From the NCBI GenBank assembly GCA_011620045.1, contig WOZY01000236.1:1-7954 (forward strand): DNA of 7,954 bases, in the 5' to 3' direction. A model generated the notes under the pieces. That model did not search any database. It worked only from the letters and a program-made list of their open reading frames with translations, and was not told where the DNA came from. This document shows positions 1-7,800 of this stretch, in pieces (within the stretch, counting starts at the first letter, position 1; each line of letters opens with the position of its first letter). The DNA comes from Mesotoga sp. GTDB taxonomy: Bacteria; Thermotogota; Thermotogae; Petrotogales; Kosmotogaceae. The position numbers and the translations under genes are program-made.

Positions 1-648
1 TTGACTCACTCCAACCATGTCGGAACCCATCTGGATGGTTCTCTTCACTTCTGTACTCACGGAAGAGACATTGCAAGCATACCTCTGAATGAGCTCGTAG
101 CTCCGGGAGTTATCGTCGATCTTTCAGACATTGCGGAGGATTATGGAATCTACACTTCAAAGGACATTGAAGACAGGGTTGAGGTCAAGGAAGGAGATAT
201 TCTTATCATCAACACAGGATACCACAAATATGCCTTTGATCAGCCGGAAGCAGACGAAGTAAGATACATGATCAAGCATCCGGGGCCGACCAGAGAATTT
301 GCCGAGTGGTGCAAGAGGAAGAAGATAAAGTGGATCGGAGTCGACTGCGGCTCGGCCGACCATCCAATGAACACGAAGATTCGCGACTGGATGCCGGTTC
401 AGGCAAAAGAGTGCGATCGATACATGCAGAAGAAGTATGGCAAGTCTCTCCAGGAGGTCTTCCCTGACGAAGACTATCAGCTGATGCACGTGCTTCTCTT
501 CCCGTACGACATAATACATGCCGAGAATGTCGGCGGAGAGATCGACAAGATATTGAACAAGAGAATGGTTATCGGCTGCTTCCCATGGAGATTCGTTGGT
601 GGAGAGTCTTGTATAAGCAGGATCGTGGCTTTCGATGAAGAGGAATAA
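1..648 (+). CDS. Cyclase-family metal-dependent amidohydrolase (kynurenine formamidase / isatin hydrolase-like), 5' partial
   Basis: This is a probable metal-dependent hydrolase of amide or lactam bonds in the cyclase family, which includes bacterial kynurenine formamidase (KynB) and isatin hydrolase. The visible part has 215 residues. The family motif HxGTHxD is near its start (H6, H10, D12), with H16 in the place of the catalytic His. H163 and E175 are 12 residues apart, the same spacing I recall for the second metal-site pair of KynB (His160/Glu172), so the full ligand set appears present. The motif normally lies about 50 residues into the protein, so roughly 40-50 N-terminal residues are missing; the TTG at base 1 is only the window edge. 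The usual Pro after D-x is Ser14. The following FAD gene starts 27 bp after the stop with no terminator between, so it is probably co-transcribed. The substrate is unknown; kynurenine formamidase itself is not supported by the context. Confidence 0.85.
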   Translation: MTHSNHVGTHLDGSLHFCTHGRDIASIPLNELVAPGVIVDLSDIAEDYGIYTSKDIEDRVEVKEGDILIINTGYHKYAFDQPEADEVRYMIKHPGPTREFAEWCKRKKIKWIGVDCGSADHPMNTKIRDWMPVQAKECDRYMQKKYGKSLQEVFPDEDYQLMHVLLFPYDIIHAENVGGEIDKILNKRMVIGCFPWRFVGGESCISRIVAFDEEE

Positions 649-675
649 ATACATTTGAAAGAGTGGCGATAAACT

Positions 676-1551
676 ATGCGTGATTTCGTTCTTGAAAGAC
701 CGCGCTCGATCTCGCAAGCTCTGGAAATTCTCAAAAACCATGGAGAGAAGGCTATTCTAAAGAGCGGCGGTACGGATGTCATTGTGTGGCTACACAAGTC
801 CCTGAAGGAGCCTGATTACCTGGTAGACCTGACCGCGATCGACCAGCTCAGAGGAATAGTGATGAATGATGACAACGTAGAGATCAGAGCGCTCGTAACG
901 CTAAACCAGGTTATCGAGGACAATGCAATGAACCGATACTTTCCGGCCCTGGTACAGGCCTGCAAAGCGCATTCCGATCCCTTGATCAGAAACCGCGCTA
1001 CTGTGGTAGGCAATATCTGTGCCGCGGTTCCTTCCGGCGACATGATAGCGCCTCTGATGTGCTATGACGCTAAGGTCGAAATTGTGGGATCGAGAGGTAT
1101 CAGGAAAGTTCCGGTTTCTGATTTCATAACCGGACCAAAGAAGACTTCCCTCAGACAAGAGGAAATCGTAACAGGTATAAGAATTGCGATCCCTTTTGTT
1201 GAAACAAGCGGTTGCTACCTTAAGGCAATAAGAAGAGAGGCTCTCGATATAGCTCAGGCCGCAGTATGCTGCACTCTTCATAAGGGCGATAGCCGGGAGT
1301 TTAGAATCGCTTTCTGTGCTGTCTCGCCCCGACCGCTAAGAGCAGTTGAAGCCGAGAAGCTACTAAACTCTTCCAGTGTCATTGACGACAGTATTATCGA
1401 AAACGCTGCAAGGCTTGCCGCGGATGCTGTCAACCCCATTACTGACGTGAGAGCTTCGAGAGAGTACAGGATTGATATGATTGGAGAGCTGACAAAAAGA
1501 GCAATATCGATTTGTCTAAGAGGTCCAGCTGAAGAAGGTGGTCCCAGATGA
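676..1551 (+). CDS. FAD-binding subunit of a molybdenum hydroxylase (CoxM/XdhB-like)
   Basis: This is the flavoprotein subunit of a three-subunit, probably cytoplasmic, molybdenum hydroxylase. It takes electrons from the 2Fe-2S subunit and passes them to an acceptor (NAD+, ferredoxin or other, not readable here). The 291 residues match the usual 280-300. The N-terminal two thirds is the FAD-binding fold: S30-G-G-T-D34 is the first flavin phosphate loop, and T109-V-V-G-N-I-C115, followed by a P-S-G-D segment, is the second. The more common form is T-[IV]-G-G-N, so Val111 is a small deviation. The last 110 or so residues form the CO-dehydrogenase flavoprotein C-terminal domain (R-R-E-A-L-D-I-A-Q-A-A stretch, then A-V-S-P-R-P). 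There is no 4Fe-4S insertion such as in the HcrB subunit of 4-hydroxybenzoyl-CoA reductase, judged from the length. The ATG is preceded by a weak GAAAGAGTGG ribosome binding site 9 nt upstream. The end overlaps the next gene by ATGA, implying translational coupling. Confidence 0.93.
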   Translation: MRDFVLERPRSISQALEILKNHGEKAILKSGGTDVIVWLHKSLKEPDYLVDLTAIDQLRGIVMNDDNVEIRALVTLNQVIEDNAMNRYFPALVQACKAHSDPLIRNRATVVGNICAAVPSGDMIAPLMCYDAKVEIVGSRGIRKVPVSDFITGPKKTSLRQEEIVTGIRIAIPFVETSGCYLKAIRREALDIAQAAVCCTLHKGDSREFRIAFCAVSPRPLRAVEAEKLLNSSSVIDDSIIENAARLAADAVNPITDVRASREYRIDMIGELTKRAISICLRGPAEEGGPR

Positions 1552-2051
1552 AGGACAAATACGTGACACTGACGATCAACGGTCGGAAGACCACTCTGGT
1601 AGTTGAAGATAGAACGACTCTTCTCACCGCGTTGAGAGAATACGGAGTTACTAGCCTTAAGAGAGGTTGTGAAGAGGGCGAGTGCGGAGCATGCACCGTA
1701 ATCATGAATGGACTTCCTCAGAAGTCATGCCTAATACTAGTGCGAGAAGCCGAAGGGGCAGAGATCCTCACTGTCGAGGGACTTATCAAGAAAGGGAGAC
1801 TTCATCCAGTTCAGCAGGCCTTCATCGATGAAGGGGCGATTCAGTGCGGTTACTGCACACCCGGTATGGTAATGACAACATACGCTCTTCTATCGAAAAA
1901 CCCTTCTCCGGAAGAGGAGGAGATCAGGGAAGCCCTTTCGGGTAACATTTGCAGATGCACAGGTTACCTGTCAATAATCAGGGCAGTAAAGAAGAGCGCC
2001 GATATTCTCTCCGGAAAGGCAAAAGGAGGTGAACTGCGTGAAGACGATTAA
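1548..2051 (+). CDS. [2Fe-2S] subunit of a molybdenum hydroxylase (CoxS/XdhC-like)
   Basis: This is the small iron-sulfur subunit, carrying two [2Fe-2S] clusters that relay electrons from the molybdenum centre to FAD. Its 167 residues fit the family (about 150-170). The N-terminal plant-ferredoxin-like domain holds C41-x4-C46-x2-C49-x11-C61. The C-terminal four-helix domain, unique to this family, holds C100-x2-C103-x31-C135-x-C137 in the context QCGYCTPG and CRCTGY. All eight cluster cysteines are present, so the subunit looks functional. The ATG overlaps the FAD-gene stop (ATGA) and has AAGGTGG 6 nt upstream, inside the preceding gene. Its last codons contain the ribosome binding site and start of the molybdopterin subunit. 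Gene order FAD - FeS - Mo is that of coxMSL-type operons. Confidence 0.96.
   Translation: MKDKYVTLTINGRKTTLVVEDRTTLLTALREYGVTSLKRGCEEGECGACTVIMNGLPQKSCLILVREAEGAEILTVEGLIKKGRLHPVQQAFIDEGAIQCGYCTPGMVMTTYALLSKNPSPEEEEIREALSGNICRCTGYLSIIRAVKKSADILSGKAKGGELREDD
2023..2030 (+). promoter_or_regulatory. Shine-Dalgarno AAGGAGGT that fixes the molybdopterin-subunit start
   Basis: This is a near-perfect anti-16S match. Two in-frame GTG codons are available, at 2029 and 2038. The first lies inside this site and cannot be served by it; the second is 7 nt downstream, an ideal distance. The start is therefore placed at 2038. Confidence 0.85.
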
Positions 2052-4452
2052 GACGAAGACAGGAATTGGAAAGTGGCTACCCAGAAAGTACGATCTCCAA
2101 AAGGCAGAAGGCACACTTCAGTTTGCCGACGATCTCCGATTCGGTCCGGAACTGCTTCACGCATCGGTTGTTCGTTCATCTGTGGCTCATGGTGAGATTA
2201 TAGACATTGATTACTCTGAGGCTTTGAAGATGCCTGGCGTCTTGAAGGTCATTGTCGGCGAAGATTTTCCTTATCATTTCGGACTGTATCTTAAGGATAG
2301 AACCCCTATGGCCATCGGGAGAACAAGATACATGGGAGAACCGGTTGCGCTCGTCGTCGCAGAAACGGAAGAGGACGCTAAAGAAGCAGTGAAGAAGGTG
2401 AAGGTGACATATAAAGAACTTGAGCCGGTCTTTGATCCCGTCAAGGCGGCGACTACGAATTCGGTGCTTGTTCACCCTGATCTTCATAAATACGATCACG
2501 TAGACTTCATTACTCCTCAGCCAAATACCAATATTGCCAACTGGTTCAGAATAAGAAAGGGAGATACCGAAGCGGCCTTCAAAAACGCCGCGCATGTTTT
2601 TGAAGAGACAATAACCTGCCCTCAGATCGCTCACGGTTTCATCGAGACATTCTGCTCGATATGTAAACAGGATCCGGGGTCCGGAGAGATCACTATCTGG
2701 ACAAGCGCCCAGTCGGCCTTCACGGTGAGAGATATTATCGCCAAAGGCATCAACTACCCTCTGCATAAGATCAGGGTGATCGCTCCGCCTGTAGGCGGAG
2801 GTTTTGGTGGTAAAGCTGGAATGACAGTCGAGGCCCTATGTCTTGCCGCCGCAATGGATGAAGACCTTAAAGGAAGGCCCGTGAAGTTGTTCATTCCAAG
2901 AGAAGAGGTTCTCTTGAGTTCGTGGGTTCGCCAGGGATTTGTTGCGCGAATCGAGCTTGCAGTTGATGAAGATGGCTTAATGCAGGGAATCCGCAACACT
3001 TTCTGGTTCGATACGGGGATTTCAGCGGAGTATGGAGCCAATCCGGTCAGAAGTGCACGATATACTTCAATGGGAGCATACAACATTCCAAACGTCTGGG
3101 CCGATTGTTATGCAGTATATACGAATAAACCCTTTGGAGGAGCTTACAGGGGCTTCGGCCTTCCGGAACTCATGAGCGCTCTTGAAGTCGTTGTAGATAT
3201 CGTTGCTCATAAACTGAAAATCGATCCGGTTGAGTTCAGAAAGAAGAACCTGCTTATGAAGGGTCAAACAACGTGTACTGGAATGCCCATGCACGATCAT
3301 GCCCTTGACAAGATAATCGACAAGGTAGCCAAGAAGATAGACGTTCTCAAAGAAGAGCCGCCTATCAGAAAAGGCTGGAAAAGAGGAAAGGGAATAGCTC
3401 TGGCTATCAAGGCTCCTGCAATACCCGCCGACGCATCGTCGTCTGCAATCGTGAAGCTCAACGGAGATGGAACCGTCGAAGTTCTTGCAGCAACGATGGA
3501 CATGGGTCAGGGAACATACAGCGCTTTTGCGCAGATAGTGTCTGAAGAGCTCGGAATTCCATACGACTGGATCAAAGTCTATTATCCTGACACTCAGAGC
3601 CATCCTTACGATTGGCAGACAGCCGCAAGCAGATCCTGCTGGTCAATGGGAATGGCCGTAAAAAGAGCGGCCAGCGAACTGAGAGAGAAACTCCTTGCGC
3701 TGTTTGCCGAATACTGGCAGACGCCAGTAGAGAACATAAGCATAGAGTACGGAGTCGTCAAGTGTCACAAACTTGGCAAGAGCGAAAGGATTGACGAAAG
3801 AGTTCAGAACGGCTTCAAAATGCCAGACGGAATTCTGAAGGGCGGCCCGATAATCGGAACCGGCTCATTTACACCGCCTGATTTGCTCTATCCCGATCCA
3901 GACACCGGGCAATCTCCCAAGAGTGTCACTCACTTCACTCTAGGCGCCGTGGGAGTAGATATGGAAGTCGATCCGGCGACTGGGAGAATCATCATAAACA
4001 AAGTCTGTGCGGGTTACGATGTCGGCAAAGCTATCACTCCAATAAACATTAAAGGTCAGATCGAAGGAGGAACGGTTCAGGGCCTATCGGCCTGCCTGAT
4101 GGAAGGCATGACGTACGATGAACATGGCAAATTGCTGACTCCGGACTTCACGGACTACAAGATCGCCACAATAAAGGATGCTCCCGGCGAGATCGACGCC
4201 TTCTGGGAAGAGACCCCGGAAGAGATCTCTCCATACGGAAATCGCGGCGTTGGCGAGCATTCGATGATCGCTCCCGCTCCTGCAACAAACAACGCGCTAT
4301 TCAGAGCGACGGGAATGAGAATTCACAGCTATCCGCTAAGCAGAGAGAGGGTTTACAAAGCCCTGAAGGCAAAAGAGAAGGGCGAGACGGATTTCTGGGA
4401 ATGGCCCTATGCTCTAGATCTGGCATATGAGCGCGCAAAGAAGGAGTGGTGA
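2038..4452 (+). CDS. Molybdopterin-binding catalytic subunit of a xanthine dehydrogenase-family hydroxylase
   Basis: This is the large subunit, which binds the molybdopterin cofactor and hydroxylates the substrate with water-derived oxygen. From the GTG at 2038 it has 804 residues, usual for the family. Residues about 15-125 form the a/b hammerhead domain, and the two Mo-cofactor domains follow. Visible motifs are G253-G-G-F-G-G-K259, A369-Y-R-G-F-G374, D488-M-G-Q-G492, the D525-to-R532 segment ending A-S-R, and G737-V-G-E740. E740 is the universal catalytic Glu. R371 corresponds to the substrate-orienting Arg880 of bovine xanthine dehydrogenase. The AYRGFG motif argues against CO dehydrogenase, which has AYRCSFR. 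At the position of bovine Glu802 there is Asp488. The substrate is therefore likely an N-heterocycle or aldehyde-type compound, not CO, but cannot be named. The gene overlaps the 2Fe-2S gene by 14 bp and is the last of the operon, with a terminator 52 bp downstream. Confidence 0.93.
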   Translation: MKTIKTKTGIGKWLPRKYDLQKAEGTLQFADDLRFGPELLHASVVRSSVAHGEIIDIDYSEALKMPGVLKVIVGEDFPYHFGLYLKDRTPMAIGRTRYMGEPVALVVAETEEDAKEAVKKVKVTYKELEPVFDPVKAATTNSVLVHPDLHKYDHVDFITPQPNTNIANWFRIRKGDTEAAFKNAAHVFEETITCPQIAHGFIETFCSICKQDPGSGEITIWTSAQSAFTVRDIIAKGINYPLHKIRVIAPPVGGGFGGKAGMTVEALCLAAAMDEDLKGRPVKLFIPREEVLLSSWVRQGFVARIELAVDEDGLMQGIRNTFWFDTGISAEYGANPVRSARYTSMGAYNIPNVWADCYAVYTNKPFGGAYRGFGLPELMSALEVVVDIVAHKLKIDPVEFRKKNLLMKGQTTCTGMPMHDHALDKIIDKVAKKIDVLKEEPPIRKGWKRGKGIALAIKAPAIPADASSSAIVKLNGDGTVEVLAATMDMGQGTYSAFAQIVSEELGIPYDWIKVYYPDTQSHPYDWQTAASRSCWSMGMAVKRAASELREKLLALFAEYWQTPVENISIEYGVVKCHKLGKSERIDERVQNGFKMPDGILKGGPIIGTGSFTPPDLLYPDPDTGQSPKSVTHFTLGAVGVDMEVDPATGRIIINKVCAGYDVGKAITPINIKGQIEGGTVQGLSACLMEGMTYDEHGKLLTPDFTDYKIATIKDAPGEIDAFWEETPEEISPYGNRGVGEHSMIAPAPATNNALFRATGMRIHSYPLSRERVYKALKAKEKGETDFWEWPYALDLAYERAKKEW

Positions 4453-4476
4453 AACGAGCTCACTTTCATGTGTGTC

Positions 4477-4503
4477 TTGATTTCTTGCCAGAATCGGAAT
4501 CAA
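4477..4503 (+). other. Hairpin immediately upstream of the terminator
   Basis: An 8-bp stem pairs TTGATTTC (4477-4484) with GGAATCAA (4496-4503), with one G-T wobble and an 11-nt loop. It is AT-rich and has no T-tail of its own. It ends one base before the terminator stem begins, so the two could stack. Its role may be to protect the 3' end of the mRNA; this is inference. Confidence 0.45.
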
Positions 4504-4504
4504 T

Positions 4505-4537
4505 AAAGGCATCTGTGGAAATGTGGGTGCCTTTTTT
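4505..4537 (+). terminator. Rho-independent terminator of the Mo-hydroxylase operon
   Basis: A 9-bp stem pairs AAAGGCATC (4505-4513) with GGTGCCTTT (4526-4534), with one T-G wobble and a 12-nt loop. The 3' arm runs into a six-T tract (4532-4537). The position, 52 bp after the large-subunit stop and 24 bp before the next promoter's -35 box, fits termination of the upstream operon. Confidence 0.85.
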
Positions 4538-4561
4538 GATCGCATGCATCAAGGGATTTGA

Positions 4562-4590
4562 TTGACAAGTCCGAAATGTATTGTATTATA
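4562..4590 (+). promoter_or_regulatory. Sigma-70-type promoter for ileS
   Basis: A perfect -35 box TTGACA (4562-4567) is followed after 16 bp by TATTAT (4584-4589), or after 17 bp by ATTATA (4585-4590), in a very AT-rich stretch. Transcription should start near 4596-4598. It sits between the upstream terminator and the ileS leader, so ileS is expected to be transcribed independently of the oxidase operon. Confidence 0.7.
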
Positions 4591-4596
4591 TTATCT

Positions 4597-4817
4597 ATAA
4601 GAGAAAAAGAAGCTTTGAGAAGGAGAAGAAGTCTATGCTTAATTCGAATTCAGAGCCGGGGATTACAGAGTAAAAGGCTTTTCCGGGACAGATCACTTGT
4701 CCATTCTCTTCACACATACTCTTCATGTTATTTTGTTCTTAAAACAAATATTGACAGAAACGTTCATAATTGAACCAACTTGTTTGATGAATACTTCAAG
4801 ACAGGAGGAGACGAAGT
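4597..4817 (+). other. Long 5' leader of ileS with alternative hairpins
   Basis: The distance from the inferred transcription start to the ileS ATG is about 220 nt, much longer than needed for a ribosome binding site. It contains a perfect 10-bp palindrome AATTCGAATT (4641-4650) and several mutually exclusive pairings. Hairpin A pairs AGAGCC (4652-4657) with GGCTTT (4676-4681). Hairpin B pairs CCGGGGA (4656-4662) with TTTTCCGG (bases 4680-4686), using two G-U pairs. A third small stem pairs GGACA (4686-4690) with TGTCC (4698-4702), and a weak AT stem pairs TTTGTT (4732-4737) with AACAAA (4743-4748). I find no T-box consensus (AGGGTGGNACCGCG) and no strong T-tract terminator in the leader. It may regulate ileS, but the mechanism is not evident. 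Confidence 0.4.
4635..4673 (+). CDS. Possible 12-residue leader peptide upstream of ileS
   Basis: This short frame encodes MLNSNSEPGITE. Its ATG is preceded by AAGGAG (4620-4625) with a 9-nt spacer, a ribosome binding site as good as those of the real genes nearby. It contains one Ile codon (ATT, 4662-4664), third from the end. The frame ends inside the 5' half of the alternative hairpins, so a ribosome on it would influence which pairing forms. A leader peptide sensing charged tRNA-Ile is possible, but a single Ile codon and the lack of a clear terminator make this weak. A chance ORF is the main alternative. Confidence 0.3.
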   Translation: MLNSNSEPGITE

Positions 4818-7800
4818 ATGCCAAGGTTTGAAGAAGTAGACCTTAAACGTCCTGCAGCCGAGAGAGAAGAAGAAGTACTCTCCTATTGGCGAGAAGACGA
4901 TCTTGCGACTAGAAGTGTAACAGAAAGGGAAGGAAGCCCCGAGTTCGTGTTTTTCGAGGGACCTCCAACGGCTAATGGGATGCCCGGAATTCATCACGTT
5001 ATCTCAAGAACGCTGAAGGATGCCGTCTGCCGTTTCAAGACAATGCAGGGGTACCACGTTAGACGAAAAGCCGGCTGGGATACCCACGGTCTTCCCGTAG
5101 AAATCGAAGTTGAAAAGCAGCTTGGCTTCTCCTCGAAGCAGGAGATAGAAGACTTTGGCATTGAAAAATTCAATCAGAAGTGCAAAGAATCTGTCTGGAA
5201 GTACGAAAGTCAGTGGAAAAAGATGACCGAGAGAATCGGTTACTGGATAGACATGGAGCATCCTTATGTAACGATGAACAACGACTACATAGAATCTGTC
5301 TGGTGGATTCTCAAGCAATACTTCGATAAAGGCTACATCTACGAAGGTCACAAGATAATGCCTTATTGCCCGAGATGTGGAACCCCTCTTGCCTCTCATG
5401 AGGTTGCTCAGGGCTATAAGGACGAAACGATAGATTCTATCTATGCAAAGTTCCGACTTAAGGGAAAGAACAACGAGTACTTCATAGTCTGGACGACGAC
5501 CCCTTGGACACTGCCATCTAATGTCGCCCTTGCGGTCAATCCGGAGTTCAACTACGTTAAAGCCGAGGTTACGCTAGATACCGGAGAAATAGAGTACTAC
5601 TATTTGGTGAAGGAACGACTGGGCGCATTGCTTGGAGAGGAAAGCAATTACAGGATCGTCGAGGAAATGAAAGGGAGAGATCTTGTCAACCTCGAATACG
5701 AGCAGCTTATCCCTTTTGCCAGAGTAGATAAAAAGGCCTTCTTCGTCGTTTATGGAGATTTTGTTTCTCTGGAGGATGGTTCAGGTATCGTCCACATGGC
5801 TCCCGCCTTTGGGGAAGATGACAATATCCTGGGAAAGAAGTTTGATCTTCCGTTACTTCAACTTGTCGACAAAGAGGGCAAAATTACTGAAGAGGTGACG
5901 CCCTGGGCCGGAATGTTTGTAAGAGATGCCGACCCTCTGATTACAAGGTATTTGAAAGACAACAACCTCTTGTTCAAAAAGGAGCGTATGACTCACTCCT
6001 ACCCTTTCTGCTGGAGATGTGACACTCCGCTTCTGTATTATGCGAGAAAATCCTGGTACATAAAGACCACGGAATACCGGGACAAGATGGTTGAAGTGAA
6101 CAACTCCGTCAACTGGTATCCGAAATACGTTGGCGAGGGCCGTTTTGGGAACTGGCTCGAAAACATGGTAGACTGGGCGCTCTCGAGAGATAGATATTGG
6201 GGAACTCCTCTCAACGTATGGAAGTGCGACGACTGCGGAAAACTCACATCGGTAGGCTCTAGAAAAGAACTCGTTGAGAGAGCGTTAGAAGATATCTCGG
6301 AGGATATCGAGCTTCATCGCCCCTACGTTGACGACGTTCATCTCAGATGTGAATGTGGCGGCCAGATGACGAGAACCCCCGAGGTCATAGACTGTTGGTT
6401 TGATTCCGGCGCTATGCCTGTGGCTCAGCATCACTATCCTTTCGAAAACAAAGAAAGCTTTATGGGTGAACTCTTCCCTGCCGACTTTATCTGTGAAGGA
6501 ATCGATCAGACAAGAGGCTGGTTCTACTCGTTGATGTCGATTTCCACGTTTCTTTTCGGACAGTCACCGTACAAGAATGTTCTTGTCAACAACCTCGTAC
6601 TGGACAAGACTGGTCAGAAGATGTCCAAGTCGAAGGGAAACACGGTAGATCCATGGGAGATAATCGACAAATACGGCGCGGACACCCTTAGATGGTATCT
6701 TTTAGCGGTTTCGCCGCCATGGGTTCCGACCAAGTTCGATGAGGACGGAGTCAAGGATACGTACAGCAAGTTCTTCGGGACTTTGAATAGCGTTTTCTCC
6801 TTCTTCACTATGTACGCCAATGTGGACGACGTTGATCCGGGGGAATTAGAACTGCCGGTTGCAGAGAGGGAAGAAGTCGATAGGTGGGTAATCTCGAGGC
6901 TTAATACTCTAGTGAGGGAGGTCACAGACCTTCTGAGCAATTATGATCTCACAAAACCGGTACGGGCCATACAGGATTTCGTTGTCGAAGAGGTATCGAA
7001 CTGGTATGTCAGGAGGACGCGAGACAGATACTGGACGAGTGAGCTTGACAACAGCAAGAAGGCCGCCTATCTGACGTTGTATGAGGTGTTGTTGACAGTA
7101 GCGAAATTGATGGCGCCCATTGCTCCTTTTACTGCCGAAGAAATTTTCCGGAATCTAACCCACGGAGAGAAGGAGTCTGTGCATCTCGAACTTTATCCAG
7201 TTGCCGATGAAAGCTTGATCGAGCCGGATCTTGAGAAGAGAATGGCCACAGTTATGGACGTCGTGACTTTAGGAAGGGCATGTAGAAACAAGGTGCAGAT
7301 TAAGGTCAGACAACCGCTGCCTAAGATACTTGTTGACGGAAACATCAGAAAGATAGTTGAGTCGATGCGGGAGTTGATCCTTGAAGAGATCAACGTGAAG
7401 GACATAGAGTATATCGAGGAACTTGGAGACTACGTCAACTACGAAGTGAAACCAAACTTCAGAGTGATGGGTCCTAAGTTCGGAAAAGATCTAAAATCGA
7501 TCGGAAGTGTCCTAAGATCGATGAAGCCTTCGGAAGTAGTTGCCAAAGTTAAGCATGATGGCAAGATAGAGGTTGAAGTTCAAGGAAAGCTCTTCGAATT
7601 GAAAGAAGAGGACCTCGATATAAGAATCCAGGAGCTGGAGGGCTTCACTTTCGAGATGAGCAATGACAACTTTGTGATACTCGATACCGAGCTTACTCCC
7701 GATCTGCTTCAGGAAGGGCTTGCAAGAGAGATGGTGTCGAAGATACAGACAATGAGAAAGGAAGCCGACTTTGAAATCACCGATAGAATAAGAGTAGCTT

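Noticed and set aside
157..741. 194-codon minus-strand frame opposite the cyclase
   Set aside because: It lies antisense to a gene with clear family motifs and has no domain or ribosome binding site; it is a shadow frame.
3067..3603. 178-codon minus-strand frame opposite the molybdopterin subunit
   Set aside because: It is antisense to a conserved coding region and has no recognisable protein features.
2038..4452. Aerobic CO dehydrogenase large subunit (coxL)
   Set aside because: The diagnostic AYRCSFR loop is absent; the sequence has AYRGFG, as in xanthine dehydrogenase relatives.
4751..4770. Second TTGACA (4751) with CATAAT (4765) as a proximal ileS promoter
   Set aside because: The boxes are only 8 bp apart, and no -10-like hexamer occurs 16-18 bp after the TTGACA.
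4558..4773. 71-codon frame starting with TTG between the oxidase operon and ileS
   Set aside because: It has no ribosome binding site, covers the promoter and leader, and its composition (runs of Arg, no recognisable domain) is unlike a real protein.
4597..4817. T-box riboswitch upstream of ileS
   Set aside because: The conserved T-box sequence, a specifier-loop stem I and a terminator before the gene could not be found.
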